Source: PZPK01 sp965230795
Lineage (GTDB): Bacteria; Pseudomonadota; Gammaproteobacteria; Pseudomonadales; Oleiphilaceae
Reading direction: 5' to 3'
NCBI GenBank assembly: GCA_965230795.1
Contig: OZ246020.1
Location: forward strand, 3,534,001-3,598,000
DNA length: 64,000 nucleotides
In this document: positions 42,802-52,486 of the stretch, one piece after another
Layout: each line of letters opens with the position of its first letter
Numbering within the stretch: the first letter of the stretch is position 1
The notes under the pieces: generated by a model
Told to the model about the DNA's origin: nothing
The model's database searches: none
What the model saw: the letters and a program-made list of their open reading frames with translations, nothing else
Made by a program: the position numbers and the translations under genes

Positions 42802-43950
42802 ATGGCGAAACGATCATCTTTTCTGTACTCCCCGGTTACGCTCACCCTGATCTTCTTTGTGGTGATGGCTCTGGCTTTGGGCGTCAGCCGCATCACCAAA
42901 ACCCACGCTGATGATGAAAACACCCATCGCCTGCTGAATGTACAAACACTCAGTTCCCAGGATGTTTACCCCCCTGTTGAAGGCGAACGTTACATTGGTC
43001 GCGTCGAAGCCGGACAGCGCGTCGAGGTGGGCTTCGATATTTCCAGCAAAGTGGTCGATATCAAAAAACGTGAAGGCGAGCGCTTTGCCAAAGGCGAGTT
43101 ATTGGCCTCTCTGAACACCGAACGCCTGCTGGCCCGCAAAGCCGAACTAAAAGCGCAACTGGCGCGTTCTGCAGCCAACCTGGCTCTGGCCAAATCATCC
43201 CTGCGCAGGGCCGAAGGGCTGAAAAAGTCCGGCAATATTTCCGATCAGGCTCTGGATGAAGCGCGTCAGCGCAGGGCTTCTGCCGAAGCCGACTATGCCG
43301 TGGTTGAAGCACAACTGGACACCATCGGCGTCGAACTCAACAAATCTCATCTCTATGCTCCTTTTGATGGTGTGGTCATTGATCGACTCAGCGATGAGGG
43401 TCGCACGGTTGTCGCAGGTGTTCCCGTTCTGCTTCTGGAACAAACCGGCAAACCCGAGATCAAGGTAAGTCTGCCCCTAAACAAAGCCCGGGATCTAACA
43501 CCAGGGGATAGAGTCAGCGTCTTTCACCATGATCAGGAATTCCAGGCTCGCGTGGATCGCATCAACCTCAGCCTGACCGCACAACGCGTCTCGGAACTTT
43601 ATGTGCACATGGAGGAAGTGAAAGAACTGATTCCAGGCGAAATCCTTTATGTTGAACTCGTCCAGATGAAGGGTTCGACAGGTATCTGGTTACCAACCAC
43701 CGCACTGACAGAATTTGGCCGCGGCCTGTGGTCTGTCTACCTGGCGGTGCCGGATGCAAACAATCCGGCCAAAGCCAGTATTGAGCGTACCGTGGTCGAG
43801 CTGGACATGATTCGCGGTGACAAAGCGCTGGTTTCTGCCGGGCTCAGTCGGGAACAGGTTCCCTATGTCGTGTCGGCAGCCACTCATCGTGTGGTTGCAG
43901 GACAGCACGTCCTGCTGTCTCCCGATACACAAATCAGCCAACGCCCATAA
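42802..43950 (+). CDS. RND efflux periplasmic adaptor (membrane fusion protein)
   Basis: The 382-residue protein has one N-terminal membrane anchor (LTLIFFVVMALALGV), a barrel/lipoyl start (YIGRVEAGQRVEVGFDISSKV), an alpha-hairpin (about 105-160) and the returning lipoyl strand HLYAPFDGVVIDRLSDEG. It links the inner-membrane pump encoded next to an outer-membrane channel. No outer-membrane factor gene is in the window, so a shared TolC-like channel is likely. The pump gene follows 27 bp later. Confidence 0.88.
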   Translation: MAKRSSFLYSPVTLTLIFFVVMALALGVSRITKTHADDENTHRLLNVQTLSSQDVYPPVEGERYIGRVEAGQRVEVGFDISSKVVDIKKREGERFAKGELLASLNTERLLARKAELKAQLARSAANLALAKSSLRRAEGLKKSGNISDQALDEARQRRASAEADYAVVEAQLDTIGVELNKSHLYAPFDGVVIDRLSDEGRTVVAGVPVLLLEQTGKPEIKVSLPLNKARDLTPGDRVSVFHHDQEFQARVDRINLSLTAQRVSELYVHMEEVKELIPGEILYVELVQMKGSTGIWLPTTALTEFGRGLWSVYLAVPDANNPAKASIERTVVELDMIRGDKALVSAGLSREQVPYVVSAATHRVVAGQHVLLSPDTQISQRP

Positions 43951-43977
43951 GCAATCGCGACCTGAGAGGAAAAACGC

Positions 43978-46900
43978 ATGAATCCGTCAAATCCGAAGGA
44001 TGCGGCATCTGCACCTGCCTATCGCAAAACCTGGGCATCGGCCTTCTACCGCAATCCCCATCTTCTGCTGATGACTCTGATTGTCATCGTTGCAGCCGGC
44101 TTCTCTGCCTGGTTTTCGCTGCCCAAGATTGAAGACCCGCGTATTGCCCAGCGACATATTTCAATTGTCACCGAATATCCCGGTGCCTCCGCTCGACTGG
44201 TTGAGTCGTCGATCACGGAGGTCATCGAATCGGAGCTGGCCAGCATTGCGGAAATCAAGAACATCAACTCCACTTCACGTAGCAATGTGTCGGTGGTATC
44301 GATCGAACTGGAAGACAAGGTCACGCGACGTAATAACCGCCAGATCATTGCCCGCATCCGCGATCGTGTTAAGGATGCCAGTCGTGCACTTCCCGCCCAG
44401 GCATCCGCGCCGATTATTCGGGAAGAAGACAATATTGCCTATGCATATACACTCATCACTGCCGTGCATTGGCAGGCTGATGCTCCGCTTGAACTGAGTC
44501 TGATGAATCGTATTGCGGAAACCCTGAAAGATCGCATTGAAGCGGTTCCGGGTACCGAATATGTCAGTATTCATGGCGAGCCGGAAGAGGAAATCCGTGT
44601 CGAAGTCGATCCCGGCGAGCTGTCCGAGCTGGGCCTCACCGTTGCCGATCTCTCGGGCCTGCTGAAAGGTTCTGACAGTAAACAGGTGGCAGGTCGATTG
44701 CTGGATCAGAGCCATCAAACCTCCATTGAGGTCATGGGCGAATTCAATTCGGTAGAACGCATCCGTCGCATTCCGGTACGCAGCGGCAATGCCGATATTC
44801 GACTGGGTGATATCGCCCAGGTCAGTAAAACCCATCTGGAGCCCGAGCAGGTCATCACCCGTGTCAACGGCGAACAGGTGATTCTGGTGGCGGCACGCAT
44901 CAAGGTGGCCAGTCAAATCCGTCCCTGGACTGAAACGGTCAAAGCCGAACTCCAGCAACTCAATGCCGATGTCGGGCGCAATATCAGCCTGGATATCGTT
45001 TTCGAACAGGCCAATTACACCGAAAACCGGCTACAGACGCTGGGCATGAATCTGCTCGCAGGTATGATCGCGGTGCTCCTTGTCGTTTGGGTATTTATGG
45101 GATGGCGCTCAGGTCTGATTGTCGCCACCTCCCTGCCGCTGGCGGCCGGATGTGTGCTGTTTTCCCTGCAAGTGCTGGATATGCAGATTCAACAGATGTC
45201 CATGTTCGGCATGATCATCGCCATCGGTCTGCTTATTGATAATGCCATCGTCATGACCGACGAAGTGCGCTCGCGTATGCATCGGGGCAAATCGCCGGTC
45301 CATGCCATTGAGGGCGCCCTGAAGCATCTGTTTATGCCCCTGCTGGCATCCACCCTAACGACCATTCTTGCCTTCATGCCGATTCTTCTGATCGAAGGCA
45401 ATGCCGGCGATTTTATCGGTTCCATATCGGTCAGTGTGATACTCGCGCTGATATTCTCCTTCGTGCTGTCCATGACGGTCATTCCCTCCATCTCTGCCTG
45501 GCTGGAATCCCGTGGTGTCATCAATGAAGGCCAGCACTGGTGGCAGCGCGGGCTGCAAAGCAAACATCATGGACAACGTTTCCGCAGCTTCCTGATACAA
45601 AGCCTGCGTCGACCCTGGCTGGCCATCAGTACTGCTGTTGTGCTTTGCATCAGCGGCTTTGTGGCAACCACGACATTGCCTCAGGTGTTCTTCCCGTCGG
45701 CAGATCGGGATATGTTTGAGCTACGGGTCTGGTTTCCGCAGAACACCACTGTGCCTGCTGCCGATGCAGTGGTGCAGCAAATCGATCAGCATATACTCGC
45801 GAAAGAAGACGTCACCCAGACCGTCTGGTCCATCGGCGACAGTATTCCTGCCTTTTATTACAACCAGCTGATGAACAACAGTAACCAGCCTTACTATGCC
45901 GAGGTGGTGATCAGTACGACCGGGCCTGATGCTTCAACGCGGCTCATAGACGAATTGCAGCACGAACTGGACACCGACTACCCCGGTGTACAGATTGCGG
46001 CGAAAGCCTTCGCTCAGGGCCCTCCTGTTGAAGCCCCCGTAGAATTTCGCATCTATGGCCCTGAAACCAATACCCTGCGCCAGTTGGGAGACGAGTTGCG
46101 AGCCATTATTGCGTCCCAGCCTGGCACCCTGCATACCCAGGCCAGTGTCAAACCCGGAGATCCAAAGGTCTGGTTTGATGCCGATGAGAATGCCTTGAGC
46201 GAAGTGGGTCTGCGTCTCGGTGAGGTGGCGAATCAGTTACGACAAGCCTATGAAGGGCTTGAAGCGGGCAGCGTACTGGAGGACATTGTCGAGCTACCGG
46301 TACGTGTAACCTTCCCCGGCGCCCAGCGTGAAGACATTGAGCAGTTGCGCACCTTTCCAATCTCCCTGCCCGATGGCAGCTGGGCACCTGCCGAAGCCTT
46401 CGGCAGCTTCCGTCTGGCACCCGGCAGCTCATCCATTACCCGGCGTAATGGTGAACGCGTCAATATTATCCATGCCTACATTGCTTCCTGGGTCACGCCC
46501 ATTGATTTAACCAATCAGGTCATCACTCAACTGCAGAACCAGCAATGGCAACTGCCCGAAGGGTATTACTGGCAAGTAGGCGGTGACGCTGAGGAAAGTG
46601 CAGAAGCCAATGCCTCCCTGGCCGCCCATCTTCCGGTACTGATTTTGTTGATGATTACCTGTCTGGTGCTGGCCTTCCGCAGCTTTAAACTGGCAGCAAT
46701 TATCGGCTCAGTGGCCTTGCTTTCAGCAGGTTTCGGTTTTCTATCGCTATGGATCAGTGGTTACCCTGTCGGCTTTAATCCTCTGCTGGGTGTCACCGGA
46801 CTGATCGGGGTAGCGATCAACGGATCCATTGTCGTGTTAGCGGCGATTCAGGCGGACCCCAAAGCCCGATCCGGAGACCACGCCGCCATTATCGCCGCGA

Positions 46901-47175
46901 CACTCTCCTGTACTCGCCATATTCTCAGCACAACGCTGACCACCATTGCCGGCTTTATTCCATTGATTCTCTTCGTGGGCGGGCAATTCTGGCCACCCTT
47001 GGCCGTGGTGATTGCCGGCGGTGTTGGCTTCTCGATCCTGCTATCGCTCTGGTATACCCCAAGCCTCTATGCCCTGACACGCAAAAGCAGTGACAGCAAA
47101 GAGAACCAATCGAGCACAAGGGACGTAAAAGCTTCAAAGATCGAACCTGATCCACCTTTAGCCACGGTCAGCTAA
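43978..47175 (+). CDS. RND efflux permease (AcrB/HAE1-type)
   Basis: The 1065-residue protein has the twofold RND layout: two six-helix membrane halves with large periplasmic loops. A ribosome-binding site (GAGAGGA) precedes the ATG. The proton-relay region of helix 4 reads GLLIDNAIV (D421, N422), where AcrB has two aspartates, and the helix 10 position of AcrB Lys940 is I947 in GVAINGSIVV. These differences are shared by some RND subfamilies and suggest a different relay from AcrB. Substrates cannot be predicted. Confidence 0.9.
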   Translation: MNPSNPKDAASAPAYRKTWASAFYRNPHLLLMTLIVIVAAGFSAWFSLPKIEDPRIAQRHISIVTEYPGASARLVESSITEVIESELASIAEIKNINSTSRSNVSVVSIELEDKVTRRNNRQIIARIRDRVKDASRALPAQASAPIIREEDNIAYAYTLITAVHWQADAPLELSLMNRIAETLKDRIEAVPGTEYVSIHGEPEEEIRVEVDPGELSELGLTVADLSGLLKGSDSKQVAGRLLDQSHQTSIEVMGEFNSVERIRRIPVRSGNADIRLGDIAQVSKTHLEPEQVITRVNGEQVILVAARIKVASQIRPWTETVKAELQQLNADVGRNISLDIVFEQANYTENRLQTLGMNLLAGMIAVLLVVWVFMGWRSGLIVATSLPLAAGCVLFSLQVLDMQIQQMSMFGMIIAIGLLIDNAIVMTDEVRSRMHRGKSPVHAIEGALKHLFMPLLASTLTTILAFMPILLIEGNAGDFIGSISVSVILALIFSFVLSMTVIPSISAWLESRGVINEGQHWWQRGLQSKHHGQRFRSFLIQSLRRPWLAISTAVVLCISGFVATTTLPQVFFPSADRDMFELRVWFPQNTTVPAADAVVQQIDQHILAKEDVTQTVWSIGDSIPAFYYNQLMNNSNQPYYAEVVISTTGPDASTRLIDELQHELDTDYPGVQIAAKAFAQGPPVEAPVEFRIYGPETNTLRQLGDELRAIIASQPGTLHTQASVKPGDPKVWFDADENALSEVGLRLGEVANQLRQAYEGLEAGSVLEDIVELPVRVTFPGAQREDIEQLRTFPISLPDGSWAPAEAFGSFRLAPGSSSITRRNGERVNIIHAYIASWVTPIDLTNQVITQLQNQQWQLPEGYYWQVGGDAEESAEANASLAAHLPVLILLMITCLVLAFRSFKLAAIIGSVALLSAGFGFLSLWISGYPVGFNPLLGVTGLIGVAINGSIVVLAAIQADPKARSGDHAAIIAATLSCTRHILSTTLTTIAGFIPLILFVGGQFWPPLAVVIAGGVGFSILLSLWYTPSLYALTRKSSDSKENQSSTRDVKASKIEPDPPLATVS

Positions 47176-47217
47176 TGACGTAGTCGCGGTGAACAGACAC
47201 AACTGAGGAACACAGCG

Positions 47218-48000
47218 ATGCAAATCCGGCAAGCTCTCACTCTACCCGCGGTTCACTATCCTTATCAGAATTCCTCTGCGCCAACGCTGAGCCCGCCCTC
47301 AACACTGGAGCGGCTCGGTGAGCTGGCTGCGGTGGGCGACTTCGCCAGAGGTCTCGCCAGTGGTCTGTGGTGGAAACACGAGCAGCGGGACAGCGACACG
47401 TTCGAATCCGAACGGCCACAGGTTATTCTGCTTCCCGGATTCTACAGCTCGCCCCGAGCTATGTTCAGCATCAAAAATATGCTGAAGCATCAGGGCTATC
47501 CGGTCAGCGATTGGGGACTCGGCTTCAATGACGGCAATGCGCCGGAACTCCTTGATGCCATGACCGAAAAGCTGAAGAGACTCCACAGTGACGGGGAGCG
47601 CGTCATATTGATCGGTTGGAGTCTGGGAGGCTATGTTGCCAGGGAGGCAGCACGCGAATGTCCGGAGGCGGTGTTAAAGGTCATTACTCTGGGCACGCCA
47701 GTCATCGGCGGCCCCAGATATACGGCAGCAGCAGGGTTTTACACCATGCGAGGCTGGGATCTGGATGAGATCGATCATGAAACCCTGATGCGCTATGAGA
47801 CAGAATTACAGGTACCCGTCGTCGCCATATACAGTCGCCGCGACGGTGTCGTGGCTTGGCAGGCCTGCGTCGATCAGATTTCTCCCAATGTCACACACAT
47901 TGAAGTGGATTGTACCCACCTGGGGATGGCATACGCGCCGCCTGTTTTGCGGGTATTGGAGCAGGAATGCAAGAACACACCCAGCCACTTGATGATGTGA
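47218..48000 (+). CDS. Alpha/beta hydrolase of unknown substrate
   Basis: The 260-residue protein has the oxyanion region ILLPGFYSSPRAMFSI, the nucleophile elbow IGWSLGGYVARE, an acid in SRRDGVV and a histidine in CTHLGMAY. It lies 42 bp after the RND permease and may share its transcript, but no role in efflux is known. There is no signal peptide. Lipase-like or acyltransferase activity is possible. Confidence 0.75.
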   Translation: MQIRQALTLPAVHYPYQNSSAPTLSPPSTLERLGELAAVGDFARGLASGLWWKHEQRDSDTFESERPQVILLPGFYSSPRAMFSIKNMLKHQGYPVSDWGLGFNDGNAPELLDAMTEKLKRLHSDGERVILIGWSLGGYVAREAARECPEAVLKVITLGTPVIGGPRYTAAAGFYTMRGWDLDEIDHETLMRYETELQVPVVAIYSRRDGVVAWQACVDQISPNVTHIEVDCTHLGMAYAPPVLRVLEQECKNTPSHLMM

Positions 48001-48017
48001 CTAAGCAAACCGGCAGG

Positions 48018-49181
48018 TCAGGACTTCTCGCCGACCACCATGTTGCGTCCGCGGGACTTGGCCTTGTACAGGCATTGGTCTGCCCGATTGATCAGCGTTT
48101 CGGCATCGTCGCCCGGTGAGTAAACACTGAGGCCACCTGACACGGTTATCTTCCGCAGCCCCGGCCCGTCCTTGCGAATACGCAGTTTGCGATTGGCTAT
48201 GGTTTCGGAAATGCTTCGACCCACAGCCAGCCCGCCGTAGTAATCGGTATTAGGAAGAATGATGGCAAACTCTTCACCGCCAAAGCGGGATACGAAATCA
48301 CCACCCTTGACGCACTTGCGAATCATTTCGGCGACGAAACACAGGACCCGATCTCCCACTGCATGTCCGTAGTCGTCATTGACTAGTTTGAAGCGGTCAA
48401 TATCCAGTAACAACAGACAGCTGCTGTGATCTGCTTTTTTTGACTCCGCCATCACCTCAGCCAGACGCTCATCAAAGGCCCGCCGATTTGCCAGGCCTGT
48501 CAGGGCGTCTTCAAGCGCTTCAACACTGAGCTTTTCCAAAGCTTCTTTCATGGCGTCAAGCTGATGTCCCATCTCACTCACCAGAGCCTTGGATTTCTGG
48601 TTTTCCTGCAGGGTTTTACGGGTCTCGTCCAGCGCTTTGGTGATCAGTTCGCTCAATGTTGCAAGATCAGGATCATCATCCAGTTGCAGGGCAATATGAC
48701 TCAGAGCACCGTCATAGCCATCCATGCTCTGACCCAGGGTGTTCAGCTGTTCACTCAGCTGTTCCACCAGGGAACGAATAGCCGTGCGTATTTGCTTGAG
48801 CTGACGTTCTGCGCCACTGGCAAAAAAGCGCTGAAACAACTCCTCACTGAGTTCCGAGGTGAAACGCTCATTGGCCCCCAACAAACGATCCAGTTCCGTC
48901 GTCAGTTCGGGATTTCCTTTTGCATAATAGCCATACCAGAGGGAATAGTTTTGCGGGTTGGCGGGAAGTTTCAGATCCTGGATGCGAGCGACGGCTTTCC
49001 GCAACAGCGAAACGCTGTTCTTGAGTTCGGTATCTCCATTACCCTGTGCGGAATCGGGGCTAGCTGGACTGGGATCATCCTTCGCTTTCGCAGACACTAT
49101 CGCACCCTCCTGGTTCCCATAATTGCGCGCTGGTTGAGATAAAAGAGGAAGCTCTGAGAAATGCCTTACAGCGTCAGACAA
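48018..49181 (-). CDS. Diguanylate cyclase (GGDEF domain)
   Basis: The 387-residue protein ends in a GGDEF domain (about 215-385) with an intact active site RFGGEEFAIILP, so cyclic-di-GMP synthesis is expected. The inhibitory site five residues upstream reads KGGD rather than RxxD, so product inhibition may be weak. The N-terminal half is helical, with NPQNYSLWYGYYAKGNPELT near residue 76, a conserved start seen in related cyclases. There is no membrane segment. A GTG start 28 codons downstream is possible. Confidence 0.9.
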   Translation of the reverse strand: MSDAVRHFSELPLLSQPARNYGNQEGAIVSAKAKDDPSPASPDSAQGNGDTELKNSVSLLRKAVARIQDLKLPANPQNYSLWYGYYAKGNPELTTELDRLLGANERFTSELSEELFQRFFASGAERQLKQIRTAIRSLVEQLSEQLNTLGQSMDGYDGALSHIALQLDDDPDLATLSELITKALDETRKTLQENQKSKALVSEMGHQLDAMKEALEKLSVEALEDALTGLANRRAFDERLAEVMAESKKADHSSCLLLLDIDRFKLVNDDYGHAVGDRVLCFVAEMIRKCVKGGDFVSRFGGEEFAIILPNTDYYGGLAVGRSISETIANRKLRIRKDGPGLRKITVSGGLSVYSPGDDAETLINRADQCLYKAKSRGRNMVVGEKS

Positions 49182-49302
49182 GGGCTCGTCACTATGCGTC
49201 TCAAGAGAGTTTCCATGCTTTCAAGGTTAGAAGCTGACGGGGATAAGTCAACTCGAAATCGCCCGGCTTCGGCCTGATATTCCAGGACTTTGTATTGGCA
49301 TT

Positions 49303-50118
49303 TCAATACTCAATAGCACGCATAAAATCGTCCACCAGCTGATTGATACGCTGCGGATCTTCCAGCGACACCAGATGCCCCAGGCGATCCAGAATACGGA
49401 AGTCTGAACCGGGTATGGCATCGGCCATGGCACGGGTCTCGGCATTGCTGAAACTCTGATCCTCCATGCCTGCCACCACCAGTACCCGTGCTTTTATCGC
49501 AGACAGCAAACGACGGGTATCCCGGCGCATGGGCACGACACTCTCGACAGCCCAGACCACCGATTTCAGATTGGCCCTCCGGACGGAATCGCGTATGTTC
49601 GCCACAACCTCCGGACGACTCACCAGCGTAGTTTGTCCGGCAAAGGCCTGAACCGAACGATCCACAAACTTCTCCGGCAAATAGCCCAACAAACGCGCCA
49701 CACGGGCCAAAGCGCTGAATTCCAGCTTCTGCTTCAGCGGTGCTGGCGAGGCCGTGCAATTCAATAGCACGGCACCAGCCGTCCGATCCGGGTAGAAGGC
49801 GGCAAACACCGCGGCGGTCATGCCGCCCCATGAATTTCCTACCAGCATCGCCTGGGGCAGCTCCAGAGCATCGAGAATCTGACGCAGACACAAGGCACAT
49901 TCTTCCAGAGTAAAGTGAGCCTGCAGATGACTGGACTCGCCATGGCCAGGCGGATCGATAAGAACAAGCCGATAGCGATCACTGAATGCCTGCTCCAGAG
50001 GTAACCACATCTGATGGTCCATCATCAGACTGGGCCAGCACACAATCGCCGGACCTGTCCCGCTATCGCGCACTACAATGCGTCCGAGAAGGGTCTCGAT
50101 CGCTTTCGTTTCCATCAT
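49303..50118 (-). CDS. Alpha/beta hydrolase
   Basis: The 271-residue protein has DPPGHGESSHL, the nucleophile elbow LVGNSWGGMTAAVF and the histidine in RLGHLVSLEDP, typical of small esterases and lactonases. It lies 12 bp downstream of the HAD phosphatase on the same strand, so these two and the DUF3081 gene form an operon. The substrate is unknown. Confidence 0.8.
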   Translation of the reverse strand: MMETKAIETLLGRIVVRDSGTGPAIVCWPSLMMDHQMWLPLEQAFSDRYRLVLIDPPGHGESSHLQAHFTLEECALCLRQILDALELPQAMLVGNSWGGMTAAVFAAFYPDRTAGAVLLNCTASPAPLKQKLEFSALARVARLLGYLPEKFVDRSVQAFAGQTTLVSRPEVVANIRDSVRRANLKSVVWAVESVVPMRRDTRRLLSAIKARVLVVAGMEDQSFSNAETRAMADAIPGSDFRILDRLGHLVSLEDPQRINQLVDDFMRAIEY

Positions 50119-50130
50119 ACGGGTGTCCCC

Positions 50131-50739
50131 TTAAACGGTGGCTTGCTGTGAAGCCGATACCAGCGTAATCAATTCATCGAAGTGTTCAATCACCAGATCC
50201 GCGAGGTGTGCATAATCCGGCTCGGTTTCCGGCGCATACAGGCAGGCTTGCACTCCGGCATTGTTGGCCGCCTCGACGTCATAGCGAAAATCCCCCACGT
50301 ACATGGCCTGCCCCGGCCTGATCTCCCATTCTCTGCAAAGCTGCAACAAGGCCTGTGGATCCGGTTTTGCCGGCGCATCTTCACGGGTCAACACGCGATC
50401 AACTACGATCCCGGTGCCAGATAGCTTCAGTCGTGTTGCATCGGAAGAGTTACGGGTCACAATACCGGTTCGTATGTCCAGACGATTGAGTTTGAACAAG
50501 AGCGATTCAACTCCGGGCAGCACTTGAGCTTTGATGGCATCATTCATTTCATGACGTAACACCAGTTCATGAGCCCATTCCTGTTGCGTCTGAGGCAAGC
50601 CATCGATGTAGGCCAGCAGGTCCACACCTTCAGGACACCCAAGTTCTCGCCGAATCAGTGGAAAATCCAGGCTCGAACTGACCAGGGTGCCATCAAGGTC
50701 AAAGATCATGGCACGAAGAGGATGACCCATGATCATCAT
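50131..50739 (-). CDS. HAD-superfamily phosphatase
   Basis: The 202-residue protein has motif I MIFDLDGTLVSSSLD, motif II VTRNSS, motif III lysine in EDAPAKPDP and motif IV MYVGDFRYDVEAANNAG. This is a subfamily IA small-molecule phosphatase, like phosphoglycolate phosphatase. The first ATG overlaps the upstream DUF3081 stop by four bases, a sign of coupling; ATGs a few codons later are possible. The substrate is not known. Confidence 0.84.
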   Translation of the reverse strand: MMIMGHPLRAMIFDLDGTLVSSSLDFPLIRRELGCPEGVDLLAYIDGLPQTQQEWAHELVLRHEMNDAIKAQVLPGVESLLFKLNRLDIRTGIVTRNSSDATRLKLSGTGIVVDRVLTREDAPAKPDPQALLQLCREWEIRPGQAMYVGDFRYDVEAANNAGVQACLYAPETEPDYAHLADLVIEHFDELITLVSASQQATV

Positions 50740-51002
50740 GCGTCATATTCCGTATCGGCAATGCGCTGCAGATGCTCGTAAAAGCGGTCCAGGTCGCCAT
50801 CCTTGCCCACATCTGCCTTGTATTTGTTGTGAAAAAACAAGGTGAACGTAACACCGTGGCTACGCAAAATCAGTGTGTATTCATCCGCTGTCGTTTCCAT
50901 ATGAATCCCGTCGAGCATATATCCATCGCCGTCACGCTCCCCATGTTCCCGAATTTTCTCGGCGGCTCTCAAGACCACCTTGTGATCAATATGGTGTTCC
51001 AT
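50736..51002 (-). CDS. DUF3081-like small protein
   Basis: The 88-residue acidic cytoplasmic protein contains KIREHGERDGDGYMLDGI and GVTFTLFFHNKYKAD, which match my memory of the DUF3081 family of gammaproteobacteria. No function is known. It is the first gene of an operon with the HAD phosphatase and an alpha/beta hydrolase. The cryptochrome operon starts 108 bp away in the opposite direction. Confidence 0.65.
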   Translation of the reverse strand: MEHHIDHKVVLRAAEKIREHGERDGDGYMLDGIHMETTADEYTLILRSHGVTFTLFFHNKYKADVGKDGDLDRFYEHLQRIADTEYDA

Positions 51003-51109
51003 CTAACTCTCCTTTTGGTTAGCGGCTGAACTGAATCACGAATTACATCGTAGCATTGAACATCAACAAACGATGATGCTGCAACGATTTCTCAGAAAAG
51101 GCCGCTGAA

Positions 51110-52486
51110 GTGCTTGGAAAGAAAACAAACTCACGAAATGCTAATCGGAGCGCCAATGTCGGTCTGGTATGGTTCCAGCACGACCTGCGCCTTCACGATC
51201 AATGGGCTCTCGCCAGAGCGGCATCCGAGCATACCGAACTGGTCTATCTGTATTGTTTTGACCCAGTCTCGAAACGCTCGGGACCTTACCAGAGCAAGGC
51301 CTGTGGAAGGCATCGGGAAGGCTTCATCCGTGAAAGTCTCGCTGATTTACATCGCTCACTGCAGCAGCACGGTGCAGCGCTGACAGTGCGTCATCAATCA
51401 CCCCAACTTGCCATTGTGGAGCTCGTCGCTCAGCACAACATTCAGCATGTCTATTTCACCCATAGCGGGGCAACAGATGAGCGACGTAGACTCAACAACC
51501 TTCAGGAGCACCTGCCCCACGTGCAGTTCCATGGTGAAGAGGGCTTCACGCTGTTTCGTCAGGCGCAACTGCCTTTTGCACTTCAGGATCTGCCGGAGAC
51601 CTTTTCCGCTTTTCGACGTGAAATAGAAAAGCTGGATCTGCTCGAGTCTGGTATCGATGCTCCCCAAGCAGCACCCTCGGTTCTGCCTCCCTCTCCCCTG
51701 CCCAACATTTCCGTTTCCATCACTGAGCCAGCGAATGATGCCCATGCCAGGTTTACCGGTGGCGAACAGACGGGTCTGAATCATCTCCGGCGCTATTTCG
51801 AATCCGGTGCGGCGTCTGTCTACAAACAAACACGCAACGCTCTGGATGGCTGGCAGGACTCGACCAAGTTTTCACCCTGGCTGGCGTTGGGAAATCTGTC
51901 TCCCAGGGAGGTCGTTGCAAGACTCAAACGCTACGAAGCGCAATATGGCGCCAATGAGTCCACCTATTGGATACAGTTCGAATTGCTGTGGCGCGAATAT
52001 TTTCAATGGTACGCCCGCAAACATGACAGCGGGCTGTTTCGTTTTCGGGGGATCAAAAGAAAGGCTCCTCAGACCAGCTTTTACCCGGAACGTTTCAAGA
52101 AATGGTGCCAGGGAACGACGCCCTACCCCATCGTTAACGCCTGTATGCGCCAGCTCAACACCACCGGATACATGTCCAATCGTGGCCGCCAGTTGGTGGC
52201 CAGCTGTTTGGTGCATGAGCTGCAACTGGACTGGCGCTACGGTGCAGCCTATTTCGAACAGCAACTCATCGACTATGACGTCGCCAGCAATTGGGGCAAC
52301 TGGCAATATCTGGCGGGTGTTGGTGCTGATCCCCGCGGGCACCGACACTTTGATCTGCAAAAACAGCAAGCGATGTACGACCCCGAAGGAGAGTTTATCA
52401 AGCGCTGGACGGGCGATCCGGAGGATAATCCGCCGCCAGATCTGGACAGCCTCGACGCAGCGGGTTGGCCTTTGGGATATTCCTGA
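51110..52486 (+). CDS. CRY-DASH cryptochrome/photolyase
   Basis: The 458-residue protein has the N-terminal photolyase fold (GLVWFQHDLRLHDQWAL) and a C-terminal FAD-binding half (KFSPWLALGNLSPREV, WREYFQWYARKH, LDWRYGAAYFEQQLIDYDVA, broken at 20, and SNWGNWQYLAGVGADPRG). The last segments are characteristic of DASH proteins, which repair cyclobutane dimers in single-stranded DNA using a folate antenna. A GTG start is used; no strong ribosome-binding site is visible. Its stop overlaps the next gene by one base. Confidence 0.9.
   Translation: MLGKKTNSRNANRSANVGLVWFQHDLRLHDQWALARAASEHTELVYLYCFDPVSKRSGPYQSKACGRHREGFIRESLADLHRSLQQHGAALTVRHQSPQLAIVELVAQHNIQHVYFTHSGATDERRRLNNLQEHLPHVQFHGEEGFTLFRQAQLPFALQDLPETFSAFRREIEKLDLLESGIDAPQAAPSVLPPSPLPNISVSITEPANDAHARFTGGEQTGLNHLRRYFESGAASVYKQTRNALDGWQDSTKFSPWLALGNLSPREVVARLKRYEAQYGANESTYWIQFELLWREYFQWYARKHDSGLFRFRGIKRKAPQTSFYPERFKKWCQGTTPYPIVNACMRQLNTTGYMSNRGRQLVASCLVHELQLDWRYGAAYFEQQLIDYDVASNWGNWQYLAGVGADPRGHRHFDLQKQQAMYDPEGEFIKRWTGDPEDNPPPDLDSLDAAGWPLGYS

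Noticed and set aside
49310..49900. Second long frame on the same strand within the alpha/beta hydrolase
   Set aside because: The hydrolase frame has the nucleophile elbow and histidine; the other has no recognisable motif.
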